DNA from: Lunularia cruciata
Taxonomy: Eukaryota > Streptophyta > Marchantiopsida > Lunulariales > Lunulariaceae
Assembly: GCA_948567375.1 (NCBI GenBank)
Contig: OX419758.1
Span: 54,999,001-55,063,000, forward strand
Direction: 5' to 3'
DNA: 64,000 nt
Both the position numbers and the translations under genes were made by a program. This document shows positions 34,494 through 46,296 of this stretch, piece by piece. Every line of letters begins with the position of its first letter. Position 1 is the first letter of the stretch. The notes under the pieces were generated by a model. That model was not told the DNA's origin. It worked only from the letters and a program-made list of their open reading frames with translations, and did no database searches.

Positions 34494-34562
34494 CAAGTGC
34501 CTTTAGTGCTCAGCCTTAAGTACCTTTAGTGCTCAACCTTAAGTACCTTTAGCTTTGAGCCA
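34494..34562. repeat. Tandem repeat, about 26-bp unit
   Basis: Three units of AAGTxCCTTTAGTGCTCAxCCTT, the third diverging into CTTTGAGC. Confidence 0.8.
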
Positions 34563-34869
34563 AAGGGATCAAGATCCCAAGTGGATCTACTCAAAATCAT
34601 GAGTTATGATGTATATCACTAGATTAATGTCCTAGTCTTCTCTTAGCCTTATGAAATGTAGGTTGATTAGGCACCTAACATGTGTTAGAGAAGGTGTAAG
34701 GTCTTCCTCACCTAATTATACTACCCATTGGACCAACAAACCCAAAGACATGCACAATTCCAAGTGCACTGTTGAAGTATGTATAATTCTAAGTACCAAC
34801 ACTAATGTCAGAGTGCCTACTTTTACAAATAACCTATTACTATGATTAATATATACAACTAAGGGTAAA

Positions 34870-34992
34870 GTGTACAATGAAGAGTAACATCCTCAACTAA
34901 TAGCAACATGCACAACTAAGAGTAACATGTACAACATAGAGTAACGTCCTCAACTAAGAGTAACATGCACAACTAAGAGTAATGTCTGCAAT
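34870..34992. repeat. Tandem repeat, about 19-20-bp unit
   Basis: About six units of the type AGAGTAACATGCACAACTA with variants GTACAACAT and CCTCAACTA. Confidence 0.82.
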
Positions 34993-35998
34993 GAAGATTC
35001 CTTGTACACAAAATAATACTCATCTTTCCTTTGACTGCATGTTTGGTGGTCTTGAAGATCTCCAGAAGATTTCTTCTTCCTTATACTTGCATCTTCTTCT
35101 TTGGTCTTGGCATTGAAGATGTTCATGGTTTTGTTGGTGATAATCTCCACCAAGGCAGGTTGGTCTGCTGCTATGGATTCCTTCTCCTTCTTAAGTTCTT
35201 CTTGGGCAACCTCTAGCCAAAGAGCTACCTCCTTCATGTATCATTCTCCAAGGAGCTCTAAAACTTCAAATTCATGAACCTTTTCCTAAAGACCACCAAA
35301 TGTTGGGATTTGATGGTAATGGAAAGCCCTTGCAAAGATGCTTCTAATGACATAAATCTTGCTTCATTTGGACATGGGTCCATGAAGGTATTAGCCCCAA
35401 AGTGCACATAGTATAATTCCTTTGGGGTTGAAAACTCTTCGGAGTAAGATCCTTAAGGAGAAAGACTCTTTATTGCTGAGTTCTTCCTCCCTATGTCTGC
35501 ACATGTAGAGCCTTGAATGGACAGCAAGTACTCCTTTCTTGCACATACTCTATCCTTGGTTAGATGTTGCTTTCCCACTGCAAAAAGATTCTCCTCAACT
35601 CATTTCCCACTTACCAAGCTTGCCCATTGAGTATGATCGTTGTCTTGAGTGTAATTGCACTTGCAAACAATTTCTAGCTGATCTGATGGTGCATTCAAAC
35701 TAGGAAAACACTTAAGTTAGAGTGCAAGAGGGTACTTGGCACTAGTGTCTATAAGTGTCTGATCATAAGCATTCCAACTGCTCATCATACAACATTTTGA
35801 GTGCTTTTATTGTCCTACAAGCACTTAGGATTATCCTACATCCCTTTGAGGGCTACTTATTCCTAATTTTTGTGACAACACTACAAGTGCCATCTTTGTT
35901 CAAGGGTATTATCCTTGTACTTGCAAATCTTCATGGTCTTTCCCTAACACTTAAGCATAATTTAATCAACAAAATAAAATTTTGAAGAAATGGGAGCA

Positions 35999-36930
35999 CC
36001 ATAGGTATTTCTTGAGATTTGGCATATATTGGCTCACTATGATTATTGCATATGAGATATCCAGTCTGGTGTAAACCATTGCATTCATTTTAATTAAATT
36101 CATTTATTAAACTCCCAACAACACTAGCATAAGGAATATTGGATATGAATCTTATTTCCTTCTCATTGATAGACATTGAACCAATGATATCTTGGAATGA
36201 TGTGCTACAAGAACACTCACGGGTTTGGCACTTTCCATGCCAAAAAGTGTAAGTAAGTTTCCAAATACCTTCTTTGGAATATCCATAATTTTCCCTTATT
36301 CTTGTCCTTGTGGATTTCAATCCCAAGTACACTCTTTGAAGAACCTAAGTCCTTCATACCAAACTATTTACCCAATTGTGCTCTCAATTTTTCCTCCTCA
36401 ATGATATCCTTTGTAACAATCAACATATCATCCACATATATGATTTAAGCAAGTAAACATAAATCTAGATCCATGTAGCTTCTTGATGTATTTATAGGAA
36501 TTTGAATTGCTTTGGTTGTATCTATGCTTCAACAAGAAAACACCAAATTTCTTGCACCATAGCCTTGGACTTTGCTTCAACCATATAATGAATTTATAAC
36601 CTACAAATTAAGTTCATCTTCCTTGGTATCACGGCCTCTCTAATTGATGCATGTAAATCTATTCCTCCAAATCTCCATGTAAAAATGCAATTGTAATATC
36701 CAATTGCTCCAAGTCCAAATCATGCAAGGTAATAATTGCCAATTTTAGAAAAATTGAAGAGATTTACCACTAGTAAAAATATCTTGTTGAAGCCAATACA
36801 TTTCTTTTGGCTATAACACTTAGCAATAAGCCTTGCTTTGTACTAATCTCCACTTGCTTTAGAGAGTCCTATCCTCCTCCAATATATCCATTTTCAGCTG
36901 ATTGCCTTCTCTCATAAAAGCAAATTTTTT
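35999..36930 (-). pseudogene. pol: copia reverse transcriptase
   Basis: In sense: FLHGDLEE near 36650, SPRLWCKKFGVF, IYVDDMLIVT at about 36415-36440 (catalytic YVDD), FGMKDLG, LGIEIHKDK, then NEKEIRFISNIPYASVVGSL and TRLDISYAI. The order is that of a Ty1/copia RT. Several stops. Confidence 0.82.
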
Positions 36931-37258
36931 AGTCTAAGTTTGCGTTTTGTTAGAAACTTCATCTCTTCTTCCTGTACACTTTGCAATCTTTGATGCTCTT
37001 GATCTTACATCACCTCCTCATATGAAGATGGGTCACCATGACAAGAGCATAGGCTAAAAAAGAATATTTATATCTCTTTGGAGGCCTTTGAACTCTATTT
37101 CGATATCTATATTCATATGTAACTTTTGGACTTCTCTCTTTTAGTGAATCATTCAAAAGATCTGCATGAGGTGAAATTTCTCCCTTCCAACATCAATATT
37201 TATGTTCAGAGTAATTTTAAAGTCAACAACATCAAAAGTAATTTGATTTTTCTTTGTT

Positions 37259-38130
37259 TTAAGACATAATATTGATCTCCATTGAACTAGTCTCATCAAA
37301 TATTACAGCCCTACTCACAACATCATTTAGTAGGATCCTATAATCCACATTCCTTTTTATATTATCATATCCTAAGTATGTATATTTTCTAGACTTGAGA
37401 TCTAGTTTTACCTTTGATTTTGTTAAACATGAACATAAGCAATGCATCCAAAAACTTTAAGTGAAGATAATTTTTAAGCTAACCTATCTATTTTTCCATT
37501 GGTATCTTATATTCAAGAGTAAAAAAAGGATATTTTTTTACCAAATGACAAGTCATGTTTATAACTTCTGCCCAAAGCTCTTCTCCAATCCAAGATTTCT
37601 TTCCATACTCCAAACTCTCTCCAAGATTGTACAATTCATCCATTCTACAACACCATTTTATTGAGGAATGCATGATATGGTGAAGTGGTGGATCATCCTT
37701 GTGCTCTTATAAAATTGATCAAATTCCCTTGATGTGTACTCTTTGCCATTATCATAGTCTCCTTATTTCTCATTAGAGTCTACCTATTGGTCTGCTTTTC
37801 CATCCTCTCCTTCCACTCTTTAAAGATAGAAAAAACTTCTAAGTTTTGCTTTGCTTTATTGTGTAGATCCATGATTTCCTAGAGTAGTCATCTACCAAGG
37901 ATAAAAAAAATAATGGTCCAAATTTCAAAGCTATGAGAGTTGGCCCAATACATTGGATTACAAATAGTCTAAAATTCCCTTTGTGCAATGAATTGCTATA
38001 GGAAAGATCACCCTTTATTGGTATTACATAATGCTCACAAAAGTTTAAATTAAAACTCTTCACGCCCTTCAGTACTTGTTGTTTGGATAATTCACTCATA
38101 TGATCAAAATATAGGTGCCACAAATGCATG
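37259..38130 (-). pseudogene. pol: copia GAG-pre-integrase and integrase
   Basis: 38129-37839 has LWHLYFDHMSELSKQQVLKG and CEHYVIPIKG (HHCC region), then FLSLVDDYSRKSWIY (first catalytic Asp). 37673-37488 has NGVVERM-like GWCCRMDEL in a shifted frame, with GEELWAEVINMTCHLV. 37447-37259 has LDLKSRKYTYLGY. All are typical copia integrase landmarks. Confidence 0.82.
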
Positions 38131-38365
38131 AGGTCTTTGGGATATTCTTCAATGCTTCTTTTGATACTTTGAACATCCTATTTTTACTCTCCACCTCCAA
38201 CCATTTGAATTTAGTGTACCTAAAATATCAAGTTCTTTTGTAACTCAAGAACATGCTACACATTGACAAGGGTCCCCTTAACATAAGCAAAAATCTTGAC
38301 ATATATTGAATGAATCCATATTGCTTCACAAGCCATATCATTCCCCTTTAAAATGGATCTTCCTT

Positions 38366-38653
38366 TTATTGATTTCTACATGTGTAATGAATCCTTCTTT
38401 GAACACATGCAGTTAGAGAAATTTGAGTTGAGTATCCAAGAAGACTCTTCAAATTGATCTTTGTTTTGTGTAACACATAAAACATCATCCATAGATCTAG
38501 TGATTCTACTAGATTGGCCTGATCAAAAAATTGATCATTATAGCAAGTGACATACAGAACATTGTCCATAGACAATATTCTTAGAACATCATGTAGAATA
38601 TTGTCCATAGACATGTAGAACTTTGTCCATAGACAACCGTGACAAGTTGTCAA
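38366..38653. repeat. Local repeat of a TTGTCCATAGACA unit
   Basis: TTGTCCATAGACAA (about 38561-38575), TTGTCCATAGACATG (about 38601) and TTGTCCATAGACAACC (about 38624) recur with AACATCATGTAGAA spacers. The open frame across it on minus is an effect of the repeat. Confidence 0.7.
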
Positions 38654-38832
38654 GATTGTGAGCTTGTTTCTCTCTTCTGGGTGTGGTTTCTACATGAGAG
38701 ATTAAAGACGCAACCAAGAAGAACTAAAATTGTTACTTTGCTTCGTATTTGACCAATTCTGAATCATATCTCTATGGGAACAAACTTTACTTACCCGATT
38801 ACCGCAAAAGTGATATTTTCTGGGTTGTCACA
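38641..38832 (+). repeat. Family B LTR, last 190 bp
   Basis: It matches the end of the solo LTR at 46297-48190 (TCTCTCTTCTGGGTGTGG to GGGTTGTCACA). The upstream part is lost. Confidence 0.85.
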
Positions 38833-38840
38833 AGATTTTT

Positions 38841-38858
38841 TAGCGCCGCTGCCGGGGA
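38841..38858 (+). other. Primer-binding site, tRNA-Asp (B)
   Basis: TAGCGCCGCTGCCGGGGA matches the tRNA-Asp complement at 16 of 18 bases; the site follows the LTR by eight bases. Confidence 0.85.
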
Positions 38859-38865
38859 TACAAAA

Positions 38866-39945
38866 CTCGGAAGTGGAAGAATACAAAGCCAATCTCAAAA
38901 CTGGGTATCAAAGCAATATGAATGTTTGCATCAAGAGAACAATGGGAAGAGAGAGTTTGAGGACAAAGTTTGCATCATGAAGAAGAGAACGTCTGAAGAT
39001 CCAATCCACTTCAGACAAAGCCAAATGAGAGGCGTTGGACTTCCAACTTCTTCATGAAGTTCAAGAAGCTTTGCAAGAACTTGAGCAAAAGAAACATGAA
39101 GGCGGGTGGCAAGGTTACTTTTCATCCCCTCTTCCAAGAAGAAGAAATACTCGAGCAGGCAAACATATTCATTACGACCCAATACACCAACTTCTCCTTA
39201 AGCTATAAAGGAAGTCAAATTTATTAAGAAGTTTGTTTGAGAAAAGACAGCACAAACACTTACGGAAGAAGAGTGTCAAAATCTTCTACGCACGATTCCT
39301 TGGTTGTCTCAAAGGAATTTTGAAGAACACTTGGAAGGTGTTGAACCTCTTACTTCTATTTGGGTTGATGTCAATACAAACAAAGAAGAAGAAATTGTCA
39401 AAGCAGACCCCACTTTGAACTTGACTAATTGGAACCCCTAGGCCGACAACACGGTGTCCATACCAAGCAGCTCCTTGGTTCCATCAAGTTCAAACTTACC
39501 ACAGCCAATTCCGCCAAACCAAATGATGACTTTGTCACCTGTCACCTGACACGGTTATCAGAAGTATAAGGGGACAAAACAAGATGAAGATCCTGATGAA
39601 TTTATCAAAGAATTCAAAGTCATTTCCTTTGCCAACAAGGAACATGACTCTCCGGATTGTTTGCAAATTTTCCCAAGCCTGCTCCTAAAGAAAGCTTGGA
39701 GTTGGTATACCCATGTAACCTAGAAGGGGTTCACACCAATAGACTGTGCAAACTTGTGAAATGGCTTCTTGGAACGATACTGGGAGGTTGATTATGTTAC
39801 GAGTGTCTTTGCGGCAGTCAATGATTTGGACCGCAGGAAGAAGGAAAAATTGAGAGATTACTCCGAGCGGTTCATGGCACTATTGAACCAAGTTCCAAAA
39901 CAATCCAATGTGGTGGGTTACTCTGATGCCCAAGCCATTACATGC
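38866..39945 (+). pseudogene. gag: gag of family B, truncated
   Basis: Plus-strand pieces joined by frame changes. Near 39240-39460 there is VEPLTSIWVDVNTNKEEE. From about 39555 one frame with two stops reads DEDPDEFIKEFKVISFAN, LLLKKAWSWYTHV, NGFLERYWEVDYV and DYSERFMALLNQVP, a Retrotrans_gag domain of the plant Tat/Athila kind by its outline. It stops at 39945 where family A copy A4 begins. Confidence 0.75.
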
Positions 39946-40059
39946 CTATCACTATCTTTCTTTTCTCTCAATTTTTCTTTTTCTCTTTTCTTTTCTCTCA
40001 CTCTTTAACTAATGAGTATGTATATGACTAACACCATTTGAGAGTAATCCACCATAGGG

Positions 40060-41110
40060 AACACAAAAGGTTCATGTTGCTCCACAATTTCCATAGCAAG
40101 ATCAAATCCTGGAAAGCACTTAGACTCACTCTTTCCTCCAAGTGATGTAGGTTTTTGGATCCTCTCATCACTTGCTTCAAATTCTATTGTAAACTCTCTT
40201 TTCCTCAAATCCATCCCTAAAATCAATTCAAACCCTTGGGAAACCTTTCATAGTATTAGTTTTCACTCTTGATGACCCTCCATGTTCCCAAGATGAATCT
40301 AAACACTCAAACATGCTTTTTGTTACTCTCAAACTCCTCATGCATGAGATCTCAACTCTACAAAATTGAACCCTCCTCACAATTTCACTCAAATTTCTCA
40401 ACTAGTATGTGACAGTCCCTTGAAAGTTTGGCCACTTGATCACAACTCTAGGGCGTCCCTCCTTGAAAAATTTCAGATCTTTTCATGGAGCCATTTGGCC
40501 TAGACACCTTTCTATTCAGCACACATATTTCAGATTTGGTCTAAAAACCACCCCCTCATTTCAAAAACTCATAACTCCCTATGTAACAATTATCTCTCTG
40601 TAAGTTTTATGTCAACAGATAGGATAGAATGTACTGAATTTTCTTGGAAAGTTTCAAAAAAATCCATTGAAAATTGAAGAAATGGCAGACTTTGTACAAT
40701 TTTCCAAAGAGCATGCAGCTGTGAGAGCAATTTACCCAATCAACTTTCAAAAATTCTAGCCCAATGTGCACAATAGCTCTCACAATAATTCTTAGTGTGC
40801 TAATAGAAGGATAACCAAAGCTATTATGTGTAGGAATTTCAAGTCCAGATCTCAAACTTGAGATTTTGCCCGAAATCACCTTAATCTCCAAAATCTGCAA
40901 TCCACCTCACACAATCTCTCCAAATCCTCTAATGTGTACAAGATGTACAAAATCACCTCAAATACATCATAATGAACTGCATCGTATACAAATAGACCTT
41001 GGTTCTCTAACATAAGTTTAGCCCTCTCCTCTCCTAATGTTCTCTCCAAGTGAGCTCTCATAGCCTCCTTCTGCCTAATGTAGAAGTGAACGCAGAACAT
41101 TATCTTGCCT
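40060..41110 (-). pseudogene. Extra ORF of A4, deleted
   Basis: 41100-40876 has FYIRQKEAMRAHLERT and EDLERLCEVDCRFWRL. 40900-40607 has the LRSGLEIPTHNSFGY block. 40226-40005 has KREFTIEFEASDERIQKPTS and KSESKCF, then the deletion join to GFDLAMEI. Confidence 0.55.
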
Positions 41111-41141
41111 TTTAGAGATATCCCAACAATGGAACCAAAAA

Positions 41142-41832
41142 TGTGAGCCAGCCTGTCTCCCTCTCAAGATGAATCTCTGATGGCTATTATGGTAGCGCAC
41201 CATGTACTAAGAAGACAAGGAACCCCAACTCCATTGTACTCCTCCAAAGTTAACACTCCAAGACTCAAGACATTGCTCATTAGAGAACTCAATGAGAGAG
41301 AGATAGTTGCAAATGAAAGGATGATGAGTACCTCCTCACCCCTTTTTTATATACTTGTGAAATAGTTACGCACCAAAGTTACTAATTACCGTAGTAACTC
41401 AAGTTACTAAACTAAAAGTCAAGTGAAGTCAAAAAGTAGAAAGGAATATCCATTCACATGGGCATATTCTACAAGCATGCGATCTTATCTTGACCCAACC
41501 ATTATGTCAAGGATTTGTTCACATGGGCTATCCTTGGACTATAGAAGAATCCAAAACAAGAATACTTGTGGGCCCAAGAGTTTTTAACTCTTTCCTCAAA
41601 GCCAAGCACCTAGGAATAATACCAAGTCAATACACTAGAATCCAAAACAGTGATGCTCATCTTATCTACTTCCTCTTAAGTAAGTCCTCTCTATCTTAGC
41701 AATGACTAACTTTAGCTAATCATGACTAATGTAGAACCATCCTTTATCTCTATATAAATAATATCTCTCAAGTACTTGTAATACCAAGCTCAATATCACA
41801 ATACCACACACATGCACAAATGGGTGTTACAG
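41142..41832 (-). repeat. Family A LTR (5' LTR of A4)
   Basis: 691 bp, full length, TG...CA in sense. Right flank GAGC; the left end of the element is gone, so no duplication can be read. Confidence 0.92.
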
Positions 41833-43080
41833 AGCAGCGTAGGATGCGCTTGATAGGCATCACCACTCGGACACATGTGATCCATGTGCCTATGAAGACA
41901 ATTCAGGCACATGCTAGGGGCGATGGACCGAGTGGACATGGTATTCTTGGGACATAGCCAATAGGTACTAGGGAGGGTGGTCTACTTGGAGTCCATCCAG
42001 GTGAGCTTGGGCTACTTGGATTATACCTTTGGTCCACTTGGGATGCAGCTAGAGGACGTGTGGAGCTTGCAGCTAGAGTGGAGGGAGTTTTTCACACAGA
42101 AGTTGGGACCTCTAGTGGTTGGAGGCATGACACTATTGCTCCTAAGGGCCCAATGTAGCAACCAGTTAGTACATCTTCCACTTCTACTATAGTTACAGAG
42201 GATACTTGGGAGCCAGATCTTGGACCCAAGCTTACTGGAGAGGAAAGACGGGGGGTTTGGATGTTCTTGAGGAGCCAGATGAGTTTTTTTGCATTCAATA
42301 AGAAGGATTTGGGTGCTCTAATGGGATTTGGTATATAGATTGAGCTGACTAGCGATACACTAGTTTTCCAACGTCCTTATCAATATAGTGATATGGAGAG
42401 GATATTGATTTAGAGTTGGAGTAGTTGACCTTTTTGAGGCTAGTTTGGTGGAGATTTCACATGGAGAGTATGCATTAGCAACAGTGATGCCAGCCAAGAA
42501 GGATATGCATGGCAACTACACAAATAGGCAGATGTGTGGAGATTACCATCCTATCAACCAACAAACCAAGGCTGATCGGTATGCCATGCCTACACCAGAG
42601 GAGATTTATGATGCAATTGGGCATGCAAAGGTCTTCAGTACTTTGGATCTTTGAGGGGGCTATCATCAATTGCCAATCAAGGAGGAGGATAAGTCCAAGA
42701 CAACATTCTGGGCTATTGATCTTCACGGCAAGGATGTATTATATCAATGGAGGTTTTTATAGTTTGGGTTAAAGGACACTCTTGCTGAGTTCTAGAGGGT
42801 CATGGATAGGATCCTAGTTGGATTGGATTTTTCTTGGTGCTATATTAATGACATTTTGGTCTATAGCACTATTGTGGAGGAGCATGAGAGATAGTTGTTG
42901 GAGGTGTTTGAGAGGTTGAGATCTCATGGACTCAAATTACATCTTGGAAAGTGTAGGTTCTTCCACGAGCAAGTTGAGTATTTGGGTCACACTATCTACC
43001 CTGGAGGACTTGGTGTTCAGCAAGCCAAGGTGGAGGCTATTGCATGTATTCCTTGGCCTACGGATGTGAGCAGAGTGTGA
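41833..43080 (+). pseudogene. pol: Element C linker and reverse transcriptase
   Basis: A long frame with few stops from 41833 leads into DLGALMGFGI and QRPYQYSDMERI. After a frame change the 42445-42654 frame has MCGDYHPINQQT and VFSTLDL. Then come YINDILVYS near 42840 (the YxDD box with Asp changed to Asn) and LHLGKCRFFHEQVEYLGHT. The Asp-to-Asn change and stops show it is inactive. Confidence 0.82.
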
Positions 43081-43649
43081 GCATTTCTTGGGTTGGCTTC
43101 TATTGCAATTATGTTAGAGGATTTAGTGCCATTGCCAAGGCTTTGACAAAGCTGACGAAGCTTACACATGAGTGGTGTTGGGGAGATGAGCATGAGAGAG
43201 CTTTTGTAGAGCTCAAGGAGAGGTTGACATCTGCTCCTATTTTAAGGAGACCAATCAGAGGAGGACCATTTCAGGTTCATACTGATTGGAGTATATTAGG
43301 GCTTGGAGTGGTGCTCACCTAGCATGATGATGAGGGGAAGGAGTGTGTGGTGGCCTATGCTAGTCATTCCAACAATTTAGTGGAGGCAAAGTATAGTTCA
43401 TATGAGGGAGAGTGCTTGGCAGCAGATTGGGTAGTAGCACATTTCCTATGTTACCTATTTGGTAACCCCTTCACTCTCATCCCTGACCATCAGCCACTGA
43501 AGTGGTTGATGGAGTCCGACAAGCTTTCAGGGAAGCTTGCACAATGGACTTTGATTTTACAAGAGTATGATTTCATGGTTGTTCATAAACCAGGAGTGGT
43601 GAACCGTGATGCAGATGAGTTGAGTAGAAACCCATGTCCCAACCAGTAG
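43081..43649 (+). pseudogene. pol: Element C RNase H
   Basis: 43044-43322 has FVELKERLTSAPILRRP and FQVHTDWSILGLGVVL (catalytic Asp). The open 43347-43649 frame (100 aa) has VVAYASHSNNLVEAKYSSYE, LIPDHQPLKWLM and the end NRDADELSRNPC. One stop separates the two. Confidence 0.85.
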
Positions 43650-43689
43650 GATAGACCGGAGCACGTCGGCATGGTGAGACAGATGAGGA

Positions 43690-44940
43690 GATGGTGCCAA
43701 GTTTGCATGCATTGGCCTTTTTGTGTATATTTTCTAAGGCTTTGGTGGTATCTCTCTTAGTGCATACAAGAAGAGTTATTGAGGTCATAGATCCAGAGAG
43801 TAAAGATATTGGTATAGTTCAGCGAGACATTCATGATGATGTCTTAGTGATGGACTATCTTTGCAGTGGTGTTGTGGGTGGCACAGTTGGAGCTAAGGAG
43901 AGAGATCATGTTCTTCAGCAAGCCAAACGGTTCAGATTGGAGGGTAGACACCTTTTGCGTGTATAGGAGGATGGTAAAGTGCAAGTAGTGCCACTTCCAT
44001 CTAAGAGACCATAGTTGGTCCGTCATGCTCATGAGGGGCTAGGACATTTTGGAGTAAAGCGTACATATAGCTTACTCTAGAGTCATTATTGGTAGCATAG
44101 TATGCAGACCGAGGTACAACAGTTTGTTGTTAGATGTGTGGTTTGTGACCAAGTTAGAGCATCATTCAATGCTCCTATGCCACAATTACACCCATTACCT
44201 ATCATGGGATTGGGTTACCGTTGGAGTTTGGACTTTGCTGGACCTTTACCACTGATTGTGAGACATCATCAGTATTTCTTGGTGATGTTGGAGCACTTCT
44301 CCAAGTGAATTGAGTTGGTGGCACTTCTTGACAAGTCTAGTGAAGGGATAGCTTACTTGTTCCTAGATTGAGTTCTTAGTCATTTTGGTGCACCAGTTGA
44401 GGTTTTGACTGATCAGGGTATAGAGTTCTTGGGGGAGTTTAAGGTCTTGTGTGACAAGGCTTTGATTGATCATCATACTATATCTTAAGATCACCTTGAG
44501 GCAGATGGCTTAGCAGAGAGAGTGGTTCAGACGATGAAGAGAGGATTGCAAAAGTATGGTTTGTAGAGATGCCACTTGGGAGATTGGGATCTCTAATTAC
44601 CTTGGTTGGCCATGGGCTATTGATTTAGCCGGCAAGCCTCCTTAGCATCCTTCTCTCCTTGCTTTCTACTCTATGGACAAGATCCAGATTTACTTGTAGC
44701 CATTCATCAAGATGCTACTATAGTTTTGGACTTGGATAACCCAGATGTATGGATGAGCCTATGTTCTCAACGGGCAAAGATCTTTCGGAGAGTGATGTTG
44801 ATGGCCTTTGAGAACTTGGCAATTGCTCAACATAGAGATATTTTATGCTATGCTACCATTCAAGGAGGAGATTACAGACCCTTGATTTGTCAATTTCATC
44901 TAGGAGACTATGTATATCTACAACATACAACATAGACAAC
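43690..44940 (+). pseudogene. pol: Element C integrase
   Basis: Near 44030-44160 are GHFGVKRTY and CVVCDQVRASF (zinc-binding part). 44102-44308 has RWSLDFAGPLPL (first Asp). LTDQGIEFLGEF near 44405 (second Asp) and EADGLAERVVQTMKRGL near 44500 (Glu) complete the D-D-E set. Stops interrupt each interval. Confidence 0.82.
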
Positions 44941-45043
44941 ACTTGATATTTCAACAAGCCGTACTATCTTGAGAGTGCATGAGGTTTTGCCATTTGGAGT
45001 CCTTGTGTAAGAAGGACGTGATGGTGTTGTTTGGAAGGATCAT

Positions 45044-45264
45044 GTGCGCAACTGTGCACCATGCCACCTCCCAAACATTGATGGTACTATGGATCCAAGC
45101 TTGGCACTTGTACGTGCAGGCTTGAGTTGTATGTTATGTGACTCTTCTGGTGGAGCTGCTACTATTTTAGTGTGTAATAGCTATTCAAGAGGATTGCATA
45201 TGTCATGTATGATTCCTCCCCTCACGGTGGTTCCCTAGGGATAGTGGTTATGTCCTAGATGTAC
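45044..45264 (+). pseudogene. PHD-like zinc finger ending element C pol
   Basis: After HVRNCAPCHLP the frame reads SCMLCDSSGG, ILVCNSYSRGLHMSC, PPLTVVP, two stops, WLCPRC. Spacing is C-X2-C-X11-C-X2-Y-X4-H-X2-C-X14-C-X2-C, a PHD finger (Cys4-His-Cys3) with the fourth Cys changed to Tyr, a single G-to-A step. PHD fingers bind histone H3 tails. Its place is that of a chromodomain in chromoviruses, so a chromatin-targeting role is inferred. Confidence 0.72.
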
Positions 45265-45837
45265 TTGACATATAGCTAGTTCATTCTTTATATGGTATAG
45301 ATTGTTGATAGGTGACTAACGATGGGGCTTCATAGCACCCGAGCCTCTTGATCTTTGCCCATCATAGGGTATACCATATACTTGGAGTAGATAGCTATTT
45401 GGAGTTAGAGGGACCTAACCGCCAACTAGGGGGCGATTATGGCACTTTAGAGTTTATGTATGACTTATGTGTGAGTTGTGCTTCTATAGTGTATGATGTT
45501 GATAGCGATGTATGTTGTGTGACAATGTATATACGCATGACAACTGTCATGCCATTTGTAGTGTCACATCTAGATTGCTCAAACACTGGAGTTCTAGTGA
45601 TAGTAGTTAGAGTTATTTCAGTAGTTTCTTAGAGACTACTTTATGACGGTCAGATTTTGTGTTTGAGGTACTGACTTCATGGTGGGGCCCACTGTCACTT
45701 TGCACTATAGAGTGTGCAATCAGTGGAACTGTTAGGGTTTTAGACCTAGCTCGATTCCAGGGGTATACTTTCAAAGTGCAGCTCTAGAGAGCTCACTTCT
45801 CTGATGTTGAGCCTTCGAGTTCTTGGCTATGGTGGAC
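45265..45837 (+). repeat. 3' region of element C, possible LTR
   Basis: CCGCCAACTAGGGGGCGAT (about 45420-45440) looks like a polypurine tract, followed by TATGGCACTTTAGAG, a possible LTR start. About 110 bp from there recur at 55290-55400. A5 interrupts it at 45837. Confidence 0.5.
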
Positions 45838-46296
45838 TGTAACACACATTTGTGCATGTGTGTGGTATTGTGATATTTAGCTTGGTATTACAAGTACTTG
45901 GGATATATTATTTATATAGAGATAAATGATGATTTAAAATTAGTCATGATTAGCTAGAGTTAGTCATAGCTAAGATAGAGGGGATGTTACTCTAGATGTA
46001 GTGGAAAAGATGAGCATCACTATTTTGGATTCTAGTGTGTTGACTTGGTATTATTCTTAGGTGTTTGGCTTTGAGGAAAGAGTTGAGAACTCTTGGGCCT
46101 CTAAGCCTTTTTGATTTGGATTCTTCTATAGTCCAAGGATAGCCCATGTGAAGGAATCCTTTACTTAGTGGTTGGGTCAAGATAAGATCACATGCTAGTG
46201 GAATATACCCATGTGAATGGATATTTCTTTATACTTTTTGACTTGACTTGACTTTTAGTCTAGTAACTTGAGTTACTACGGTAATTAGTAACTTTG

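Larger units (their letters stand above)
33878..35998. mobile_element. Insert H, 2.1 kb, TG...CA ends, non-coding
   Basis: It interrupts the copia relic between RT and RNase H. On plus it starts TGTCAACATACT and ends GGGAGCA; flanks CCAA and CCATA are similar but not a clean duplication. It holds tandem repeats (34494-34560 and 34870-34990) and no convincing gene, though 35237-34950 (minus, 95 aa, Lys/Glu-rich start) is open. A solo LTR is the simplest reading. A related start occurs at 3608. Confidence 0.5.
33561..38350 (-). mobile_element. Ty1/copia relic, minus strand, split by insert H
   Basis: In sense order: GAG-pre-integrase and integrase (38130-37260), RT with YVDD box (about 36930-36300), the NIPYASVVGSL block and TRLDISYAI (to 35999), then after the insert RNase H with IVKWILHYLKG (33877-33640). 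Integrase before RT defines Ty1/copia. No LTRs were found. Very decayed. Confidence 0.85.
39946..41832 (-). mobile_element. Family A copy A4, 5' part only
   Basis: LTR (41142-41832), primer site (41121-41137), extra-ORF remains to about 40060 and the purine tract at 39946-40008. Gag and everything after are missing at the junction with B gag. A further deletion of about 365 bp at about 40110 removes the knuckle half of the extra ORF. Confidence 0.87.
41833..45837 (+). mobile_element. Element C, divergent Ty3/gypsy pol with PHD-like end
   Basis: pre-RT, RT, RNase H, integrase and a C-terminal Cys/His finger run in order on the plus strand, then a non-coding 3' part interrupted by A5 (GGAC duplication at 45834-45837 and 55138-55141). 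Gag and 5' LTR are absent. The protein motifs (SHGEYALATVMPAKKD, GGLGVQQAKVEA, EADGLAERVVQ) differ clearly from A, D and E. Confidence 0.85.

Noticed and set aside
34870-34992. Short regularly spaced repeats, considered as a CRISPR array
   Set aside because: Units are contiguous and degenerate with no unique spacers, and the sequence is plant-like.
36090-38130. Copia pieces as separate small genes
   Set aside because: They fall in the order integrase, RT, RNase H on one strand and carry standard copia motifs; they are one relic.
42440-45264. Element C as an endogenous pararetrovirus
   Set aside because: It has an integrase with D-D-E motifs after RNase H and no movement-protein or coat motif; this is an LTR retrotransposon layout.
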